A stretch of 64,000 bases of DNA from a bacterium. Its GTDB lineage: Bacteria > Planctomycetota > UBA1135 > UBA2386. The notes under the pieces were generated by a model, which saw only the letters and a list, made by a program, of their open reading frames with translations, ran no database searches and was not told the DNA's origin. The stretch is taken from the NCBI GenBank assembly GCA_030432695.1, contig JAUILN010000001.1, positions 558,001 to 622,000 on the forward strand. The letters run 5' to 3'. Each line of letters starts with the position of its first letter. Position 1 is the stretch's first letter. The position numbers were made by a program, and so were the translations under genes. Of the stretch, positions 8,094-16,043 are shown piece by piece.

Positions 8094-9914
8094 TCAGAGG
8101 ATCCGCAGGATGTCGTTGTAGGTGACGAACACCATCAGCGCGACGACGAACACCAGGCCGAGGATCTGGCTGTAGTTCACCACCTCTGCGCTGACCGGTG
8201 AGCCCTTGATCCGTTCGATCAGCAGGAACAGCAGGTGGCCGCCGTCGAGGACCGGGATCGGCAGCACGTTGATGAAGGCCAGGTTGATGCTGAGCAGCGC
8301 GAGGAAGTAGAAGAAGCGCGCCATGCCACCCTTGGCGGCGTCGTAGCTGACCCGCGAGATCGTCACGATGCCGCCCAGGTTCCGCGCCGAGACGTCGCCG
8401 GTGACGATCCGCTTCAGCGTGACATAGCTCTGCTTGATCAGGTCGACCGACGCCACGAAGCCGGCCTCCATCGCCCCGCCGAGCGAGTCGCGCTGGAACA
8501 GGTCCTGCTGGTAGGCGAGCTGGCGGTCGAATCCGAGGTCGACCAGTCGCTGCGGTTCGGGTGTGACCAGGATCTCCAACGTCGCGTCGCCGCGAGAGAT
8601 CGAGAAGCGCATCGCGCGGTCGCCGGCGGCGTGCACCGCGGCGACCAGGCCGTCCCAGTCGTCGATGTCCTCACCATCGATCGACAGCACCTTGTCGCCG
8701 GGCAGGAATCCGGCGCGGGACGCGGGCGTGTCCGGCATCGGCACGATGCGGACCTCGCCTTCCAGGTAGCCGAGCGCGATGCCGTCGACGAGGACGCTGC
8801 GGGCATCGGCCAGGTCGGTGGTGAGCTGGAGTTCGCTGTCGTTGCGTCGAACCGTGACCTCGAGCGGACCGGAGGACTCCTCGAGTACCTCGTCGATCGG
8901 GCGGCCGCCGTAGGGTCTGCCGTCGATGCGCAACAGGCGGTCGCCGGCCCGCAGGCCGAGCGCATCGACCGCCGGGTTGGGTCGCACCGCTTGGACCACC
9001 AGCGGCGCCGACCGGACGCCCAGTCGGGGAGGGCCGTCGGCGCGGATCTCGGGCGTGTACCGGATCTCGGTGCGCTGGTCTGGGTCTTCACCGCGCCTGA
9101 CGGTGAGGACGAGTTCGGCCGGATCGGAGGCCGTCTCCACCTCGCGCAGCAGCTCGTCGGCCGGCAGACCGACCGCTTCGACGCCGTCGATCGCCAGCAG
9201 CTCGTCGCCTTCGCGCAAGCCCGCTCCAGCCGCCGGCGATCCGGCATCGACCGGCCCGACCCGAAGTGGCTCGTCGGCGAATGCGCGCCGCGCGCCGAGG
9301 TCGTACAGGCCGGTCGAGTTGTCGTAGCGCGGTTGGATCCGCACGTCGAGCGACTGGCCGTCGCGCTCGAGTCGCAGTGGAACCGGCTCGCCCTGCCCGC
9401 CGGAGAGCGCGGTCTCGACGAGCAGGTTCTCGAAGCTGTACATCGGCTTGCCGTCCAGCTCGAGGACCCGGTCACCGGTACGAAGACCGGCCCGCCACGC
9501 GGTGCCGCCCGGTTCGACCGCGCCGATCACCGGTGCGTTGAACTCGACCCCGCCGTGGAAGATCAACGGGAACGCGACCATCGCGAACAGCAGGTTCATC
9601 AAGACCCCGCCCGAGAAGAACAGCGCCCGGGCTCCGAAGCCCTTGCTGTGCAGCCCGTCGGCCGGCGTCGCATGACCCGGGGGGGCGTGCTGGTCTTCGC
9701 CGGCGACCCGCACGTAGCCGCCCACCGGAACGATCGAGAGCCGGTAGTCGGTAGGACCGCGGCGGAAGCCCCAGATCCGTGGTCCGAAGCCGAGCGAGAA
9801 CACCTCGACCCGCACGCGGGCCAGGCGCGCGGCGAGGTAGTGCCCCAGCTCGTGCACGAAGATCAGCAGCCCGATGCCGAGTGCCGTCTGGAGGATGAAG
9901 ACCAGGCGTTCCAT
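8094..9914 (-). CDS. rseP: RseP-type site-2 metalloprotease with four PDZ-like segments
   Basis: The predicted protein has 606 residues; the usual RseP has about 450. Family M50 proteases cleave transmembrane segments, for example of anti-sigma factors. The zinc motif HELGH (residues 21-25) lies in the first membrane helix, and the third zinc ligand is in NVLPIPVLDGGH near residue 556. Between them I see four PDZ-like units, each with a GL-RxGD-xLL-xIDG core, at about residues 125-200, 215-300, 310-385 and 405-475; E. coli RseP has two. The ATG at 9914 starts the first membrane helix. dxr lies 58 bp upstream, a neighbourhood common in bacteria. Confidence 0.88.
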   Translation of the reverse strand: MERLVFILQTALGIGLLIFVHELGHYLAARLARVRVEVFSLGFGPRIWGFRRGPTDYRLSIVPVGGYVRVAGEDQHAPPGHATPADGLHSKGFGARALFFSGGVLMNLLFAMVAFPLIFHGGVEFNAPVIGAVEPGGTAWRAGLRTGDRVLELDGKPMYSFENLLVETALSGGQGEPVPLRLERDGQSLDVRIQPRYDNSTGLYDLGARRAFADEPLRVGPVDAGSPAAGAGLREGDELLAIDGVEAVGLPADELLREVETASDPAELVLTVRRGEDPDQRTEIRYTPEIRADGPPRLGVRSAPLVVQAVRPNPAVDALGLRAGDRLLRIDGRPYGGRPIDEVLEESSGPLEVTVRRNDSELQLTTDLADARSVLVDGIALGYLEGEVRIVPMPDTPASRAGFLPGDKVLSIDGEDIDDWDGLVAAVHAAGDRAMRFSISRGDATLEILVTPEPQRLVDLGFDRQLAYQQDLFQRDSLGGAMEAGFVASVDLIKQSYVTLKRIVTGDVSARNLGGIVTISRVSYDAAKGGMARFFYFLALLSINLAFINVLPIPVLDGGHLLFLLIERIKGSPVSAEVVNYSQILGLVFVVALMVFVTYNDILRIL

Positions 9915-9972
9915 CTGGGAGTCGCGGGATTCGTTCCGTTGGGGCGAGTGCCGTCCCTGCGGCGCTCGGGAT

Positions 9973-11139
9973 TCAGGGCTTGGGAGCCACGTCCGGCGTG
10001 CCGGCGGCGCGTCGGGCGGCATCGCGTGCTGCCCGATCCGCTGCGTAGACGTCGTCCAGACCGGTCAATCCGGGTGACGCGAGTTCGCGCACCAGGCGCC
10101 CGACGGTGGCGGTGATCGCCGGGAACTGCAGCCGACCGTCGAGGAACAGCTCGGTGCACACCTCGTCGGCGGCGTTCAGCACGGCGCCCGCGGTGCCGCC
10201 GATCCGTAGTGCCTCGTAGGCCAGCGGGATCGACGCGAAGCGCTCACGGTCGACGGGTTCGAAGGTGAGCTGCGCGAAGCGGACCGGATCGAACGGTTGG
10301 AAGCTGTCGAACGGCACCCGGTCCGGCCAGCCGAGGCAATAGAGGATCGGCACGCGCATGTCGGGGACGCCGAGCTGTGCCATGATCGACCCGTCCACGA
10401 ACTCGACCATCGAGTGGATGATGCTCTGCGGGTGGACGATGACCTCGATCTTCTCGGGCGCGAGATCGAACAACCAACGGGCCTCGAGGACCTCGAAGGC
10501 CTTGTTCATCAGGGTCGCCGAGCCGACGGTGATCCGCGGACCCATGGTCCAGGTCGGGTGGTTCAGCGCCTCTGCGGGAGTGATCGAGTCGAAGGTCGCT
10601 GCGTCGCGGGTGCGGAACGGGCCGCCGGAGGCGGTCAGCCAGATCCGGCGGACGCGGTCCCGGTTCTCGCCGTTCAGGCACTGGAAGATCGCGCAGTGCT
10701 CGGAGTCGACCGGCAGCACCGTGGCACCGGTCTCGTGGGCGAGCCGCATCAGGTGCTCGCCGGCGACCACGAACGACTCCTTGTTGGCCAGCGCGAGGGT
10801 GCGGCCCTTGCGCAGGGTCCACTCCGAGGCCGGCAGGCCGGCAGCGCCAGTGATCGCGTTCAGGACCACATCGGGATCGGCGCGTTCGAGCGCCTCGAGG
10901 ATGCCCTCGGCGCCGCCGAAGCGGGCGCACTCCGTCGAGGCGTCGAAGTCTTCCGCCGCGCCGCCGGCCAGACAGGCCGCCACCGGACGGTGGGCCCGGA
11001 TCTGCTCGCCGAGCTTCGCCGCGGAGCGGTGGGCGGCGAGGAGGGTCACGTCGAAGCGGTCGGGATGGTCGGAGGCGATGCGCAGCGCGTTCTCGCCGAC
11101 CGATCCCGTGCTTCCGAGCACGGCGATGCGGCGCGTCAT
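9973..11139 (-). CDS. dxr: 1-deoxy-D-xylulose 5-phosphate reductoisomerase
   Basis: The predicted protein has 388 residues, the usual size. It catalyses the NADPH-dependent conversion of deoxyxylulose phosphate to methylerythritol phosphate, the committed step of the MEP isoprenoid pathway in the cytoplasm. The NADPH loop GSTGSVG is at residues 9-15. The family signatures NKESFVVAG, PVDSEHCAIFQCL, LTASGGPFR and HPQSIIHSMVEF carry the metal- and substrate-binding residues. The ATG at 11139 places the nucleotide fold at the N-terminus. It probably shares a transcript with the RseP-type and UbiA-type genes downstream, and is divergent from the Nudix gene across a 129-bp gap. Confidence 0.95.
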   Translation of the reverse strand: MTRRIAVLGSTGSVGENALRIASDHPDRFDVTLLAAHRSAAKLGEQIRAHRPVAACLAGGAAEDFDASTECARFGGAEGILEALERADPDVVLNAITGAAGLPASEWTLRKGRTLALANKESFVVAGEHLMRLAHETGATVLPVDSEHCAIFQCLNGENRDRVRRIWLTASGGPFRTRDAATFDSITPAEALNHPTWTMGPRITVGSATLMNKAFEVLEARWLFDLAPEKIEVIVHPQSIIHSMVEFVDGSIMAQLGVPDMRVPILYCLGWPDRVPFDSFQPFDPVRFAQLTFEPVDRERFASIPLAYEALRIGGTAGAVLNAADEVCTELFLDGRLQFPAITATVGRLVRELASPGLTGLDDVYAADRAARDAARRAAGTPDVAPKP

Positions 11140-11268
11140 GGGCAGGTCGCAGCCGATCGTGGACCGGGACCGGGTCTGGTCTCCGTGGGCTGCGGCCGGC
11201 AAGAATGGGCCTTGGACGGACCGGGCGCAACCGCGGACGCGCGGAGGTCGGTTCGTACGACACCGCCG

Positions 11269-11847
11269 ATGGACTCGACCGCACCTTTTGACGACGTCGC
11301 CTTCTGCCAGCGCTGTGGGGCCGGCATGCAGGTCCGCGAGGCCTATGGGCAGCTGCGTCCGGTGTGTCCAGGGTGTGGGTTCGTCCATTTCCGGAGCTGT
11401 GCGAACGCCGCGGTCGCGGTGGTGGTCCACGCGCGCCGGCTGTTGCTGATCCGACGGGGCATCCGGCCGTTCAAGGGCGCCTGGGGTTTCCCTGGCGGGT
11501 TCCAGGAGTTCGGCGAGCCTCTGCACGCGACGGCTGCAAGGGAGGCGCGGGAGGAGGCGGGGGTCGACGTCGAAGTCGGGCGCGTCCTGTTCGTCGGCCT
11601 GACCCGCGACGATCCGCGCAAGACCGTCAACGTGGTGGTGTACCTGGCCCGGCCGCGCTCGGTGGAAGCGAACGTTGCCGTGGATGCGACGGCCGCGGAT
11701 GATGCGACCGACGCGCGGTGGTTCGGGTTCGACGAGCTGCCGGACCAGATCGCGTTCGAGAACAATCAGATCGTGCTGCGTCGCCTGCTGCGTGCCTACC
11801 CGGACGGGGTGGTCGCCTGGTCGACGGAGCCGGGAGACCAGGATTGA
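11269..11847 (+). CDS. Zinc-ribbon Nudix hydrolase
   Basis: The predicted protein has 192 residues. A four-Cys zinc ribbon (C13, C16, C33, C36) precedes a Nudix fold, as in NADH-pyrophosphatase-like and COG1051-type enzymes. The Nudix box is complete: G77, E83, REA at 91-93, EE at 95-96 and G98. It should hydrolyse a nucleoside diphosphate linked to another moiety, but the substrate is not evident. The TGA stop overlaps the TTG start of purM by four bases, indicating translational coupling. An upstream extension of this open frame is antisense to dxr and was discarded. Confidence 0.85.
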   Translation: MDSTAPFDDVAFCQRCGAGMQVREAYGQLRPVCPGCGFVHFRSCANAAVAVVVHARRLLLIRRGIRPFKGAWGFPGGFQEFGEPLHATAAREAREEAGVDVEVGRVLFVGLTRDDPRKTVNVVVYLARPRSVEANVAVDATAADDATDARWFGFDELPDQIAFENNQIVLRRLLRAYPDGVVAWSTEPGDQD

Positions 11848-12938
11848 GCGAGTCGACCACCACCTCAGGGCAGGAGCCGCGGCCGGATGGCCGGGAACCG
11901 GCGCGGACGGCGCCCTCCGCATACGCAGCCGCCGGTGTCGACATCGACGCCAAGTATGGGGCCGTCGAGAGTGCCCGGGCGGCGATCAAGGCGTCGCACG
12001 GGCCCGGTGTGCTCGGCGATCTCGGTTCGTTCGGCGGCCTGTTCGATCTGGCGGCTGCCGGGGCCGAGGGCCAGTTGCTGGTCGCCTCGACCGACGGCGT
12101 CGGCACCAAGGTCAAGCTCGCGGTCCAGGCCGGGCGCTACGACGGGATCGGCGCCGACCTGGTCAACCACTGCGTCGACGACATCCTGGTGCAGGGGGCC
12201 CGGCCGCTGTTCTTTCTCGACTACGTGGCGGTGGACAAGATGCTGCCGGAGCGGGTCGGTGCGGTGATCCGCGGGCTGGCCGATGCCTGCCGCGCCAATG
12301 GTTGCGCGCTGCTGGGCGGCGAGACCGCCGAGATGCCGGGGGTCTATCGGCCCGAGGAGATGGACGTCGCCGGGACGATCATCGGCTGCGTGTCCCGCGA
12401 TCGTCTGCTGGACGGTTCGCGGATCCGGGTCGGTGACGTGGCGGTCGCGCTCGGCTCGTCGGGCCTGCATACCAACGGGTTCTCGCTGGCGCGCAAGGTC
12501 CTTGACGACGGCGGATTCTCGCTCGACGACCGGCCTCCCGAATTCGGCGGGGAATCACTCGCCGACGCGCTGCTCGCCGTGCACCGTAGCTATCTGGGTC
12601 CGGTGATGCCGCTGCTCGACCGCGACCTCGTGCACGGCATGGCTCACATCACCGGCGGGGGGCTTCCCGACAATCTGCCGCGGGTCCTGCCGCAGGGCAC
12701 GGCGGTGCGGATCGAGGCGGCCGCGATGCCCAGGCCGCCGATCTTCGACTTCCTGTGCCGACATGGCAGGGTGGCGCGCGAGGAGTCCTACCGGGTCTTC
12801 AACATGGGCTTCGGGATGGTGCTGGTGGTCGCCGCGGGCGACGTGGACACCGTCATCGAGACGCTCGCCGCGGCCGGGGAGACCGGTCGCGTGGTCGGCG
12901 AGGTCGTCGCCGGATCGCGCGAGGTCCGGATCGGATGA
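11844..12938 (+). CDS. purM: Phosphoribosylformylglycinamidine cyclo-ligase
   Basis: The predicted protein has 364 residues. It closes the imidazole ring of FGAM to AIR with ATP in de novo purine synthesis. Family signatures are YAAAGVDIDA near residue 30, STDGVGTKVKLA, GGETAEMPGVY and SSGLHTNGFSLAR. No ATG fits in frame near the N-terminus; the TTG at 11844 overlaps the Nudix stop as TTGA and gives a short Ser/Thr/Arg-rich extension before the conserved start. The gene ends as an ATGA overlap with the next gene, so three genes are translationally coupled. Confidence 0.93.
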   Translation: MSESTTTSGQEPRPDGREPARTAPSAYAAAGVDIDAKYGAVESARAAIKASHGPGVLGDLGSFGGLFDLAAAGAEGQLLVASTDGVGTKVKLAVQAGRYDGIGADLVNHCVDDILVQGARPLFFLDYVAVDKMLPERVGAVIRGLADACRANGCALLGGETAEMPGVYRPEEMDVAGTIIGCVSRDRLLDGSRIRVGDVAVALGSSGLHTNGFSLARKVLDDGGFSLDDRPPEFGGESLADALLAVHRSYLGPVMPLLDRDLVHGMAHITGGGLPDNLPRVLPQGTAVRIEAAAMPRPPIFDFLCRHGRVAREESYRVFNMGFGMVLVVAAGDVDTVIETLAAAGETGRVVGEVVAGSREVRIG

Positions 12939-13990
12939 GTTCCGGACCCGCTGCGGTGGCGGCCTGGATCGGCTGCGTGGGTGTGTGCCTCGCGGGGAGA
13001 TCGCTCGCGCAGGATGGTGATCCCGTGGCGGACTTCGACCGGTCGGCGCGCACGGTCGCCTCGGAGTCGGACGCGGATGGTCGTTCGGCTGCGGCTCGAC
13101 GCGCGGTCCGGGCATTCCTCAGGCTGTCTCCCGACGACGAGGCGCGGCAGCTCCGGCTGCCGCAGGCCGCCGAACTCGCGTTCGTCGGTGGTGACTTCGA
13201 GCGGTGCAAGCGTTGGAGCGAAGAGGCGCTCGCGCTCGGGGCGTCGACGGAAGACGCGGTGCGGCTCCGGGCGTTGGGGTGGCGTGCGATCCTGCTCGGC
13301 GAGGGCGGCGATGCGGCGTTGGAGGCCTGCCATGCCGACCGCGGGATCGTGCCGTCGACCGTCACCGAGGCGTTCCTGGTGGAGGCCCAGTCGCTCGAGC
13401 GCGGCGCCCTGTTCGAGGCGGCGCAGCGGCGGCTACGGGTCGGCGTGGGTGACGACGCGGCATTCTGGGCGCTCACGACGCTCGCGGACGCGGTGACCAG
13501 GGGTCCCCTGGAGACGGTCCAGCAGCGCTTCGGCGCAGCCCTGGCACTCGGCAATCTCGCCCTGGCAGAGCGACAGCGCGGCGACGTCGAGGCGGCAGAG
13601 GCTTCCTATCGGCGCGCGGTCGAGTTGTACGACGCGGATGCGATCCTCTGGAACGACTACGGGATGTTGTTGCGGGTGCTCGGCCGGGACGACGAGGCGG
13701 TGGCCGCCCTGCGACGTAGCATCGAGGTCGAGGGCGCGCCGGGGGACGGACCAGGCCTCACCAACCTGGGCTTGATGTACCGGCTGCGTGGCGGTCGTGG
13801 ATTGCCGCCGGGCTTCGGTGATGTCGTGGCGTTGATCGCCCGCGATGCCGAAGCCGGGGGCGACGTCGGCGTGGCGGTCGGTCCGACGGGCCAGCTGGTG
13901 GAAGCCTATGGGGTGCTGTTGGCACGGCGACCCGGGCAGACGCTGGTTCGTCGGATGCTGGTCGACCTGATCGTTCCTCGTCGGGACTGA
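12935..13990 (+). CDS. Secreted TPR-repeat protein
   Basis: The predicted protein has 351 residues. The ATG at 12935 overlaps the purM stop as ATGA. A hydrophobic N-terminus ending near RSLAQ looks like a Sec signal peptide. The rest is alpha-helical; a clear tetratricopeptide pair at about residues 205-270 reads ALGNLALAERQRGDVEAAEA and onward. TPRs bind proteins, and no enzyme motif is visible. Coupling to purM suggests co-expression rather than a purine role. Confidence 0.7.
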   Translation: MSSGPAAVAAWIGCVGVCLAGRSLAQDGDPVADFDRSARTVASESDADGRSAAARRAVRAFLRLSPDDEARQLRLPQAAELAFVGGDFERCKRWSEEALALGASTEDAVRLRALGWRAILLGEGGDAALEACHADRGIVPSTVTEAFLVEAQSLERGALFEAAQRRLRVGVGDDAAFWALTTLADAVTRGPLETVQQRFGAALALGNLALAERQRGDVEAAEASYRRAVELYDADAILWNDYGMLLRVLGRDDEAVAALRRSIEVEGAPGDGPGLTNLGLMYRLRGGRGLPPGFGDVVALIARDAEAGGDVGVAVGPTGQLVEAYGVLLARRPGQTLVRRMLVDLIVPRRD

Positions 13991-14432
13991 CCCGGGTCAC
14001 GCCTGGAGGAACCCGTAGTTTTCTCGCCACGCCGGGGCCGAGGAGTCTAAGTTGGGGCTCGCCGGGCGCGGCGTCCCTGCCGGGGTTCGTGCTCGGCCAA
14101 AGGCATGTTCCTTGCTGCCTGCCCCCTGGTCTTTCGCGTGGCCTCACGCAGTCTTACGGCCATCCATCGACCCGCGGGTCGATGGTCGGTCGATCGAGTC
14201 CCCTCCCGGAGGTGGCCGAGTTCCGGTGTGCGCACGCACCGGGTCCGGCCGTCCGTGGCCGCAGCCCCCGCGGCCGTTCGTGAGGGGCGTCCTGGTTCGA
14301 CCCCATTCAGTTCCGGTGCCCGTCGTGGCGCTGGGGCCCTTGAGGTAGATCTGGGCGCTCGCTGCGGAGCTGGATAGTCCTCAGAGCCACGCAGACCCCG
14401 AGCCTGACAGACCCCGACCCATGGAGCCAGTC
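13991..14432. other. 442-bp non-coding region with a long palindrome
   Basis: No credible gene was found on either strand; the short open frames here have no coding character. The region holds the perfect 22-bp palindrome at 14164-14185 and AT-rich spots (tctaag near 14046, gatagtcc near 14372) that could be -10 elements for the gene at 14433. A G-rich TTCGA block at 14294-14304 looks like a tRNA T-loop but lacks matching stems. Confidence 0.5.
14164..14185. promoter_or_regulatory. Perfect 22-bp palindrome
   Basis: The half-site ccatcgacccg is followed directly by its exact reverse complement, with no spacer. The further repeat ggtcggtcgatcga lies just downstream. The element sits about 250 bp before the gene at 14433. 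A zero-spacer palindrome is more typical of a dimeric repressor site than of a terminator. Confidence 0.4.
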
Positions 14433-15824
14433 ATGAATCACAAGCACGCGCCGCTCGCCCTGGCGGCTCTCGCCGGTCTCTCGATCCTCACCTTCGCCCC
14501 CCGTAGTGCGGCCCAGGAGCCCGTGCTGCTGAAGGAGCGTGAGGTGAGCGGCCTCGCGGGCAAGGCTCGTGATTGGTTCGAGGCCGAGCTGGAGTATCTG
14601 GCCGCGGACAACCCGCGCGAACTGCGCTCGAAGGGCAAGGCGCAGAGCAAGGCCAAGGCCGCGTTCCTCAAGGAGTGGGAGTCGCGGTCGAAGAAGGTCG
14701 ACATCCTGTCGAGCGTCCCGGACGTCAAGGCGATCTTCGCGACGGCATTTCCGCACGAGCGCGAGAGTTCGAGTGGTGAACTGAAGCTCATCAAGCCGGA
14801 CGCTGACGTCGTCAAGGTTCCGGAGCACTACGTGGTCGTGCCGCGACGCTACGATTACGAGGTCGCTCACCGCCTGGTCGTCTTGCTGACGCCGCGCGAT
14901 ACGGATGGCGAATCCTGGATCCGTCCGAAGGACCACTTCGATGCGACCTGGGGATCGTCCTCGCTGCGTGAGGAGACGATCTTCGCGATCCCTACGGTCG
15001 AAGACTCGTTCGACTTCGACACGCCGTTGCAGGCCGACCAGGCCAATGCCGAGGACATCGAGCGGGATCGTATCAAGGCAGTGATCGGCTCGATGCGGGG
15101 GGTCGCTGACACCTACTACCTCGACTTCAACAAGGTTTTCCTCGACACCGGCCGTGGGGCGAGTGCGTTCGCGATGCGGATCGCGACGTTTTTCCCGCAG
15201 TCGTTCGCGGGGATCATCATTCGCAACCCGGTCGACATCACCGACGAGATCCGCCTGGGCTCACTGCGCGGAATGCCGGTGTTGCTGATCCACTCGGATG
15301 CCGAGACCAAGGAGGCAGCCGAGAAGATCGCGAGCGTCCTCAACGGCATGCAGCCCGACTCGGCGACTGTGCTCGAGGGCAAGGGCGAGTCGCCGTTCAC
15401 CGCGTCGCAGCCGGAGATCGACAGGTGGATGGAGGGTCGCAGCCGAGACCTGACTCCGCACCACGTTGTGGTCGAACCGAACCACGATGGTTTCCGGACT
15501 GCCTACTGGGTGGTCATGGGGATCGCGGAACCGCTTGCGGGGCTGCCGAACGCGCTGCGGCCGCGGATGGAGGTCAAGGTCGACCGCGAGAAGAACCGGA
15601 TCGTGGTGGATGCACGGAACGTCGAAGACTTCCAGCTGCTGCTCAACGACGACCTTCTGGACCTCGGCAAGGAGTTCACGGTCGTGGTCAACGGCAAGGC
15701 CATCCAGGAGAAGCGGGAGCGCAACCTGCTCTTCATGTTCGACAAGATGATGAAGCGCCAGGACCCGAGCTACGTGTTCACCACCGAGTTCGCGGCGTCT
15801 GTGCCCAGCGCCGACAACGACTGA
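14433..15824 (+). CDS. Secreted alpha/beta-hydrolase-like protein with degenerate nucleophile elbow
   Basis: From the ATG at 14433 (GGAG seven bases upstream) the product has 463 residues; an ATG four codons earlier is possible. A signal peptide ends near PRSAAQ. The centre (about residues 130-320) follows alpha/beta-hydrolase order: a strand LVVLLTP, then FLDTGRGASAFAMR in the position of a nucleophile elbow, then GMPVLLIHSDAE and PNHDGFRTAYWV, where acid and His would sit. The usual GxSxG is replaced by DTGRG, so catalytic serine appears absent. The C-terminal 90 residues form a separate beta-rich Lys-rich domain. It may bind rather than hydrolyse. Function unknown. Confidence 0.6.
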   Translation: MNHKHAPLALAALAGLSILTFAPRSAAQEPVLLKEREVSGLAGKARDWFEAELEYLAADNPRELRSKGKAQSKAKAAFLKEWESRSKKVDILSSVPDVKAIFATAFPHERESSSGELKLIKPDADVVKVPEHYVVVPRRYDYEVAHRLVVLLTPRDTDGESWIRPKDHFDATWGSSSLREETIFAIPTVEDSFDFDTPLQADQANAEDIERDRIKAVIGSMRGVADTYYLDFNKVFLDTGRGASAFAMRIATFFPQSFAGIIIRNPVDITDEIRLGSLRGMPVLLIHSDAETKEAAEKIASVLNGMQPDSATVLEGKGESPFTASQPEIDRWMEGRSRDLTPHHVVVEPNHDGFRTAYWVVMGIAEPLAGLPNALRPRMEVKVDREKNRIVVDARNVEDFQLLLNDDLLDLGKEFTVVVNGKAIQEKRERNLLFMFDKMMKRQDPSYVFTTEFAASVPSADND

Positions 15825-15839
15825 TCGCGCCTATCGACT

Positions 15840-15880
15840 CCTCCCGATGGTCTGCGCTCCCAGCGCTGAATCTCGGGAGG
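15840..15880. terminator. Possible terminator after the hydrolase-like gene
   Basis: The arms cctcccga and tcgggagg form a perfect 8-bp stem enclosing 25 nt, which contain a second small stem (gcgct/agcgc). It begins 15 bp after the stop at 15824. No U-tract. Confidence 0.45.
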
Positions 15881-15992
15881 GGTAGATCCAAACAGCACGG
15901 GCAGCGCGGCCGACTGCCTCGGGGCATGGCGAGCGCAGCGAGTCATGACCCTTCGGTTGCGGCAGGAGGCTGCGCTGAGCCGAGCATTCTCG

Positions 15993-16012
15993 GGGGCAAG
16001 CGAGTGCTTGCC
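15993..16012 (+). promoter_or_regulatory. Leader hairpin before the membrane-spermidine synthase gene
   Basis: gggcaagc-GAGT-gcttgccc is a perfect 8-bp stem with a 4-nt loop, ending 31 nt before the ATG at 16044. It could be a transcriptional or leader element. A further -10-like CAACACT lies 8 nt before the ATG. Confidence 0.3.
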
Positions 16013-16043
16013 CAGGCGCCTTGCCGTGCAACACTGAGCGGCG

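Noticed and set aside
8235..10115. Long open frame (about 626 codons) on the plus strand opposite the RseP-type gene
   Set aside because: High GC suppresses stop codons; the product is Arg/Asp/Gln-rich with no domain, while the minus strand encodes clear M50 and PDZ motifs.
10297..11268. Plus-strand extension upstream of the Nudix gene, opposite dxr
   Set aside because: In-frame continuation of the Nudix frame but antisense to an unambiguous dxr; composition is not protein-like.
14294..14304. tRNA-like T-loop ggttcgacccc
   Set aside because: No 5-bp T-stem, anticodon arm or acceptor stem can be formed with the flanking sequence.
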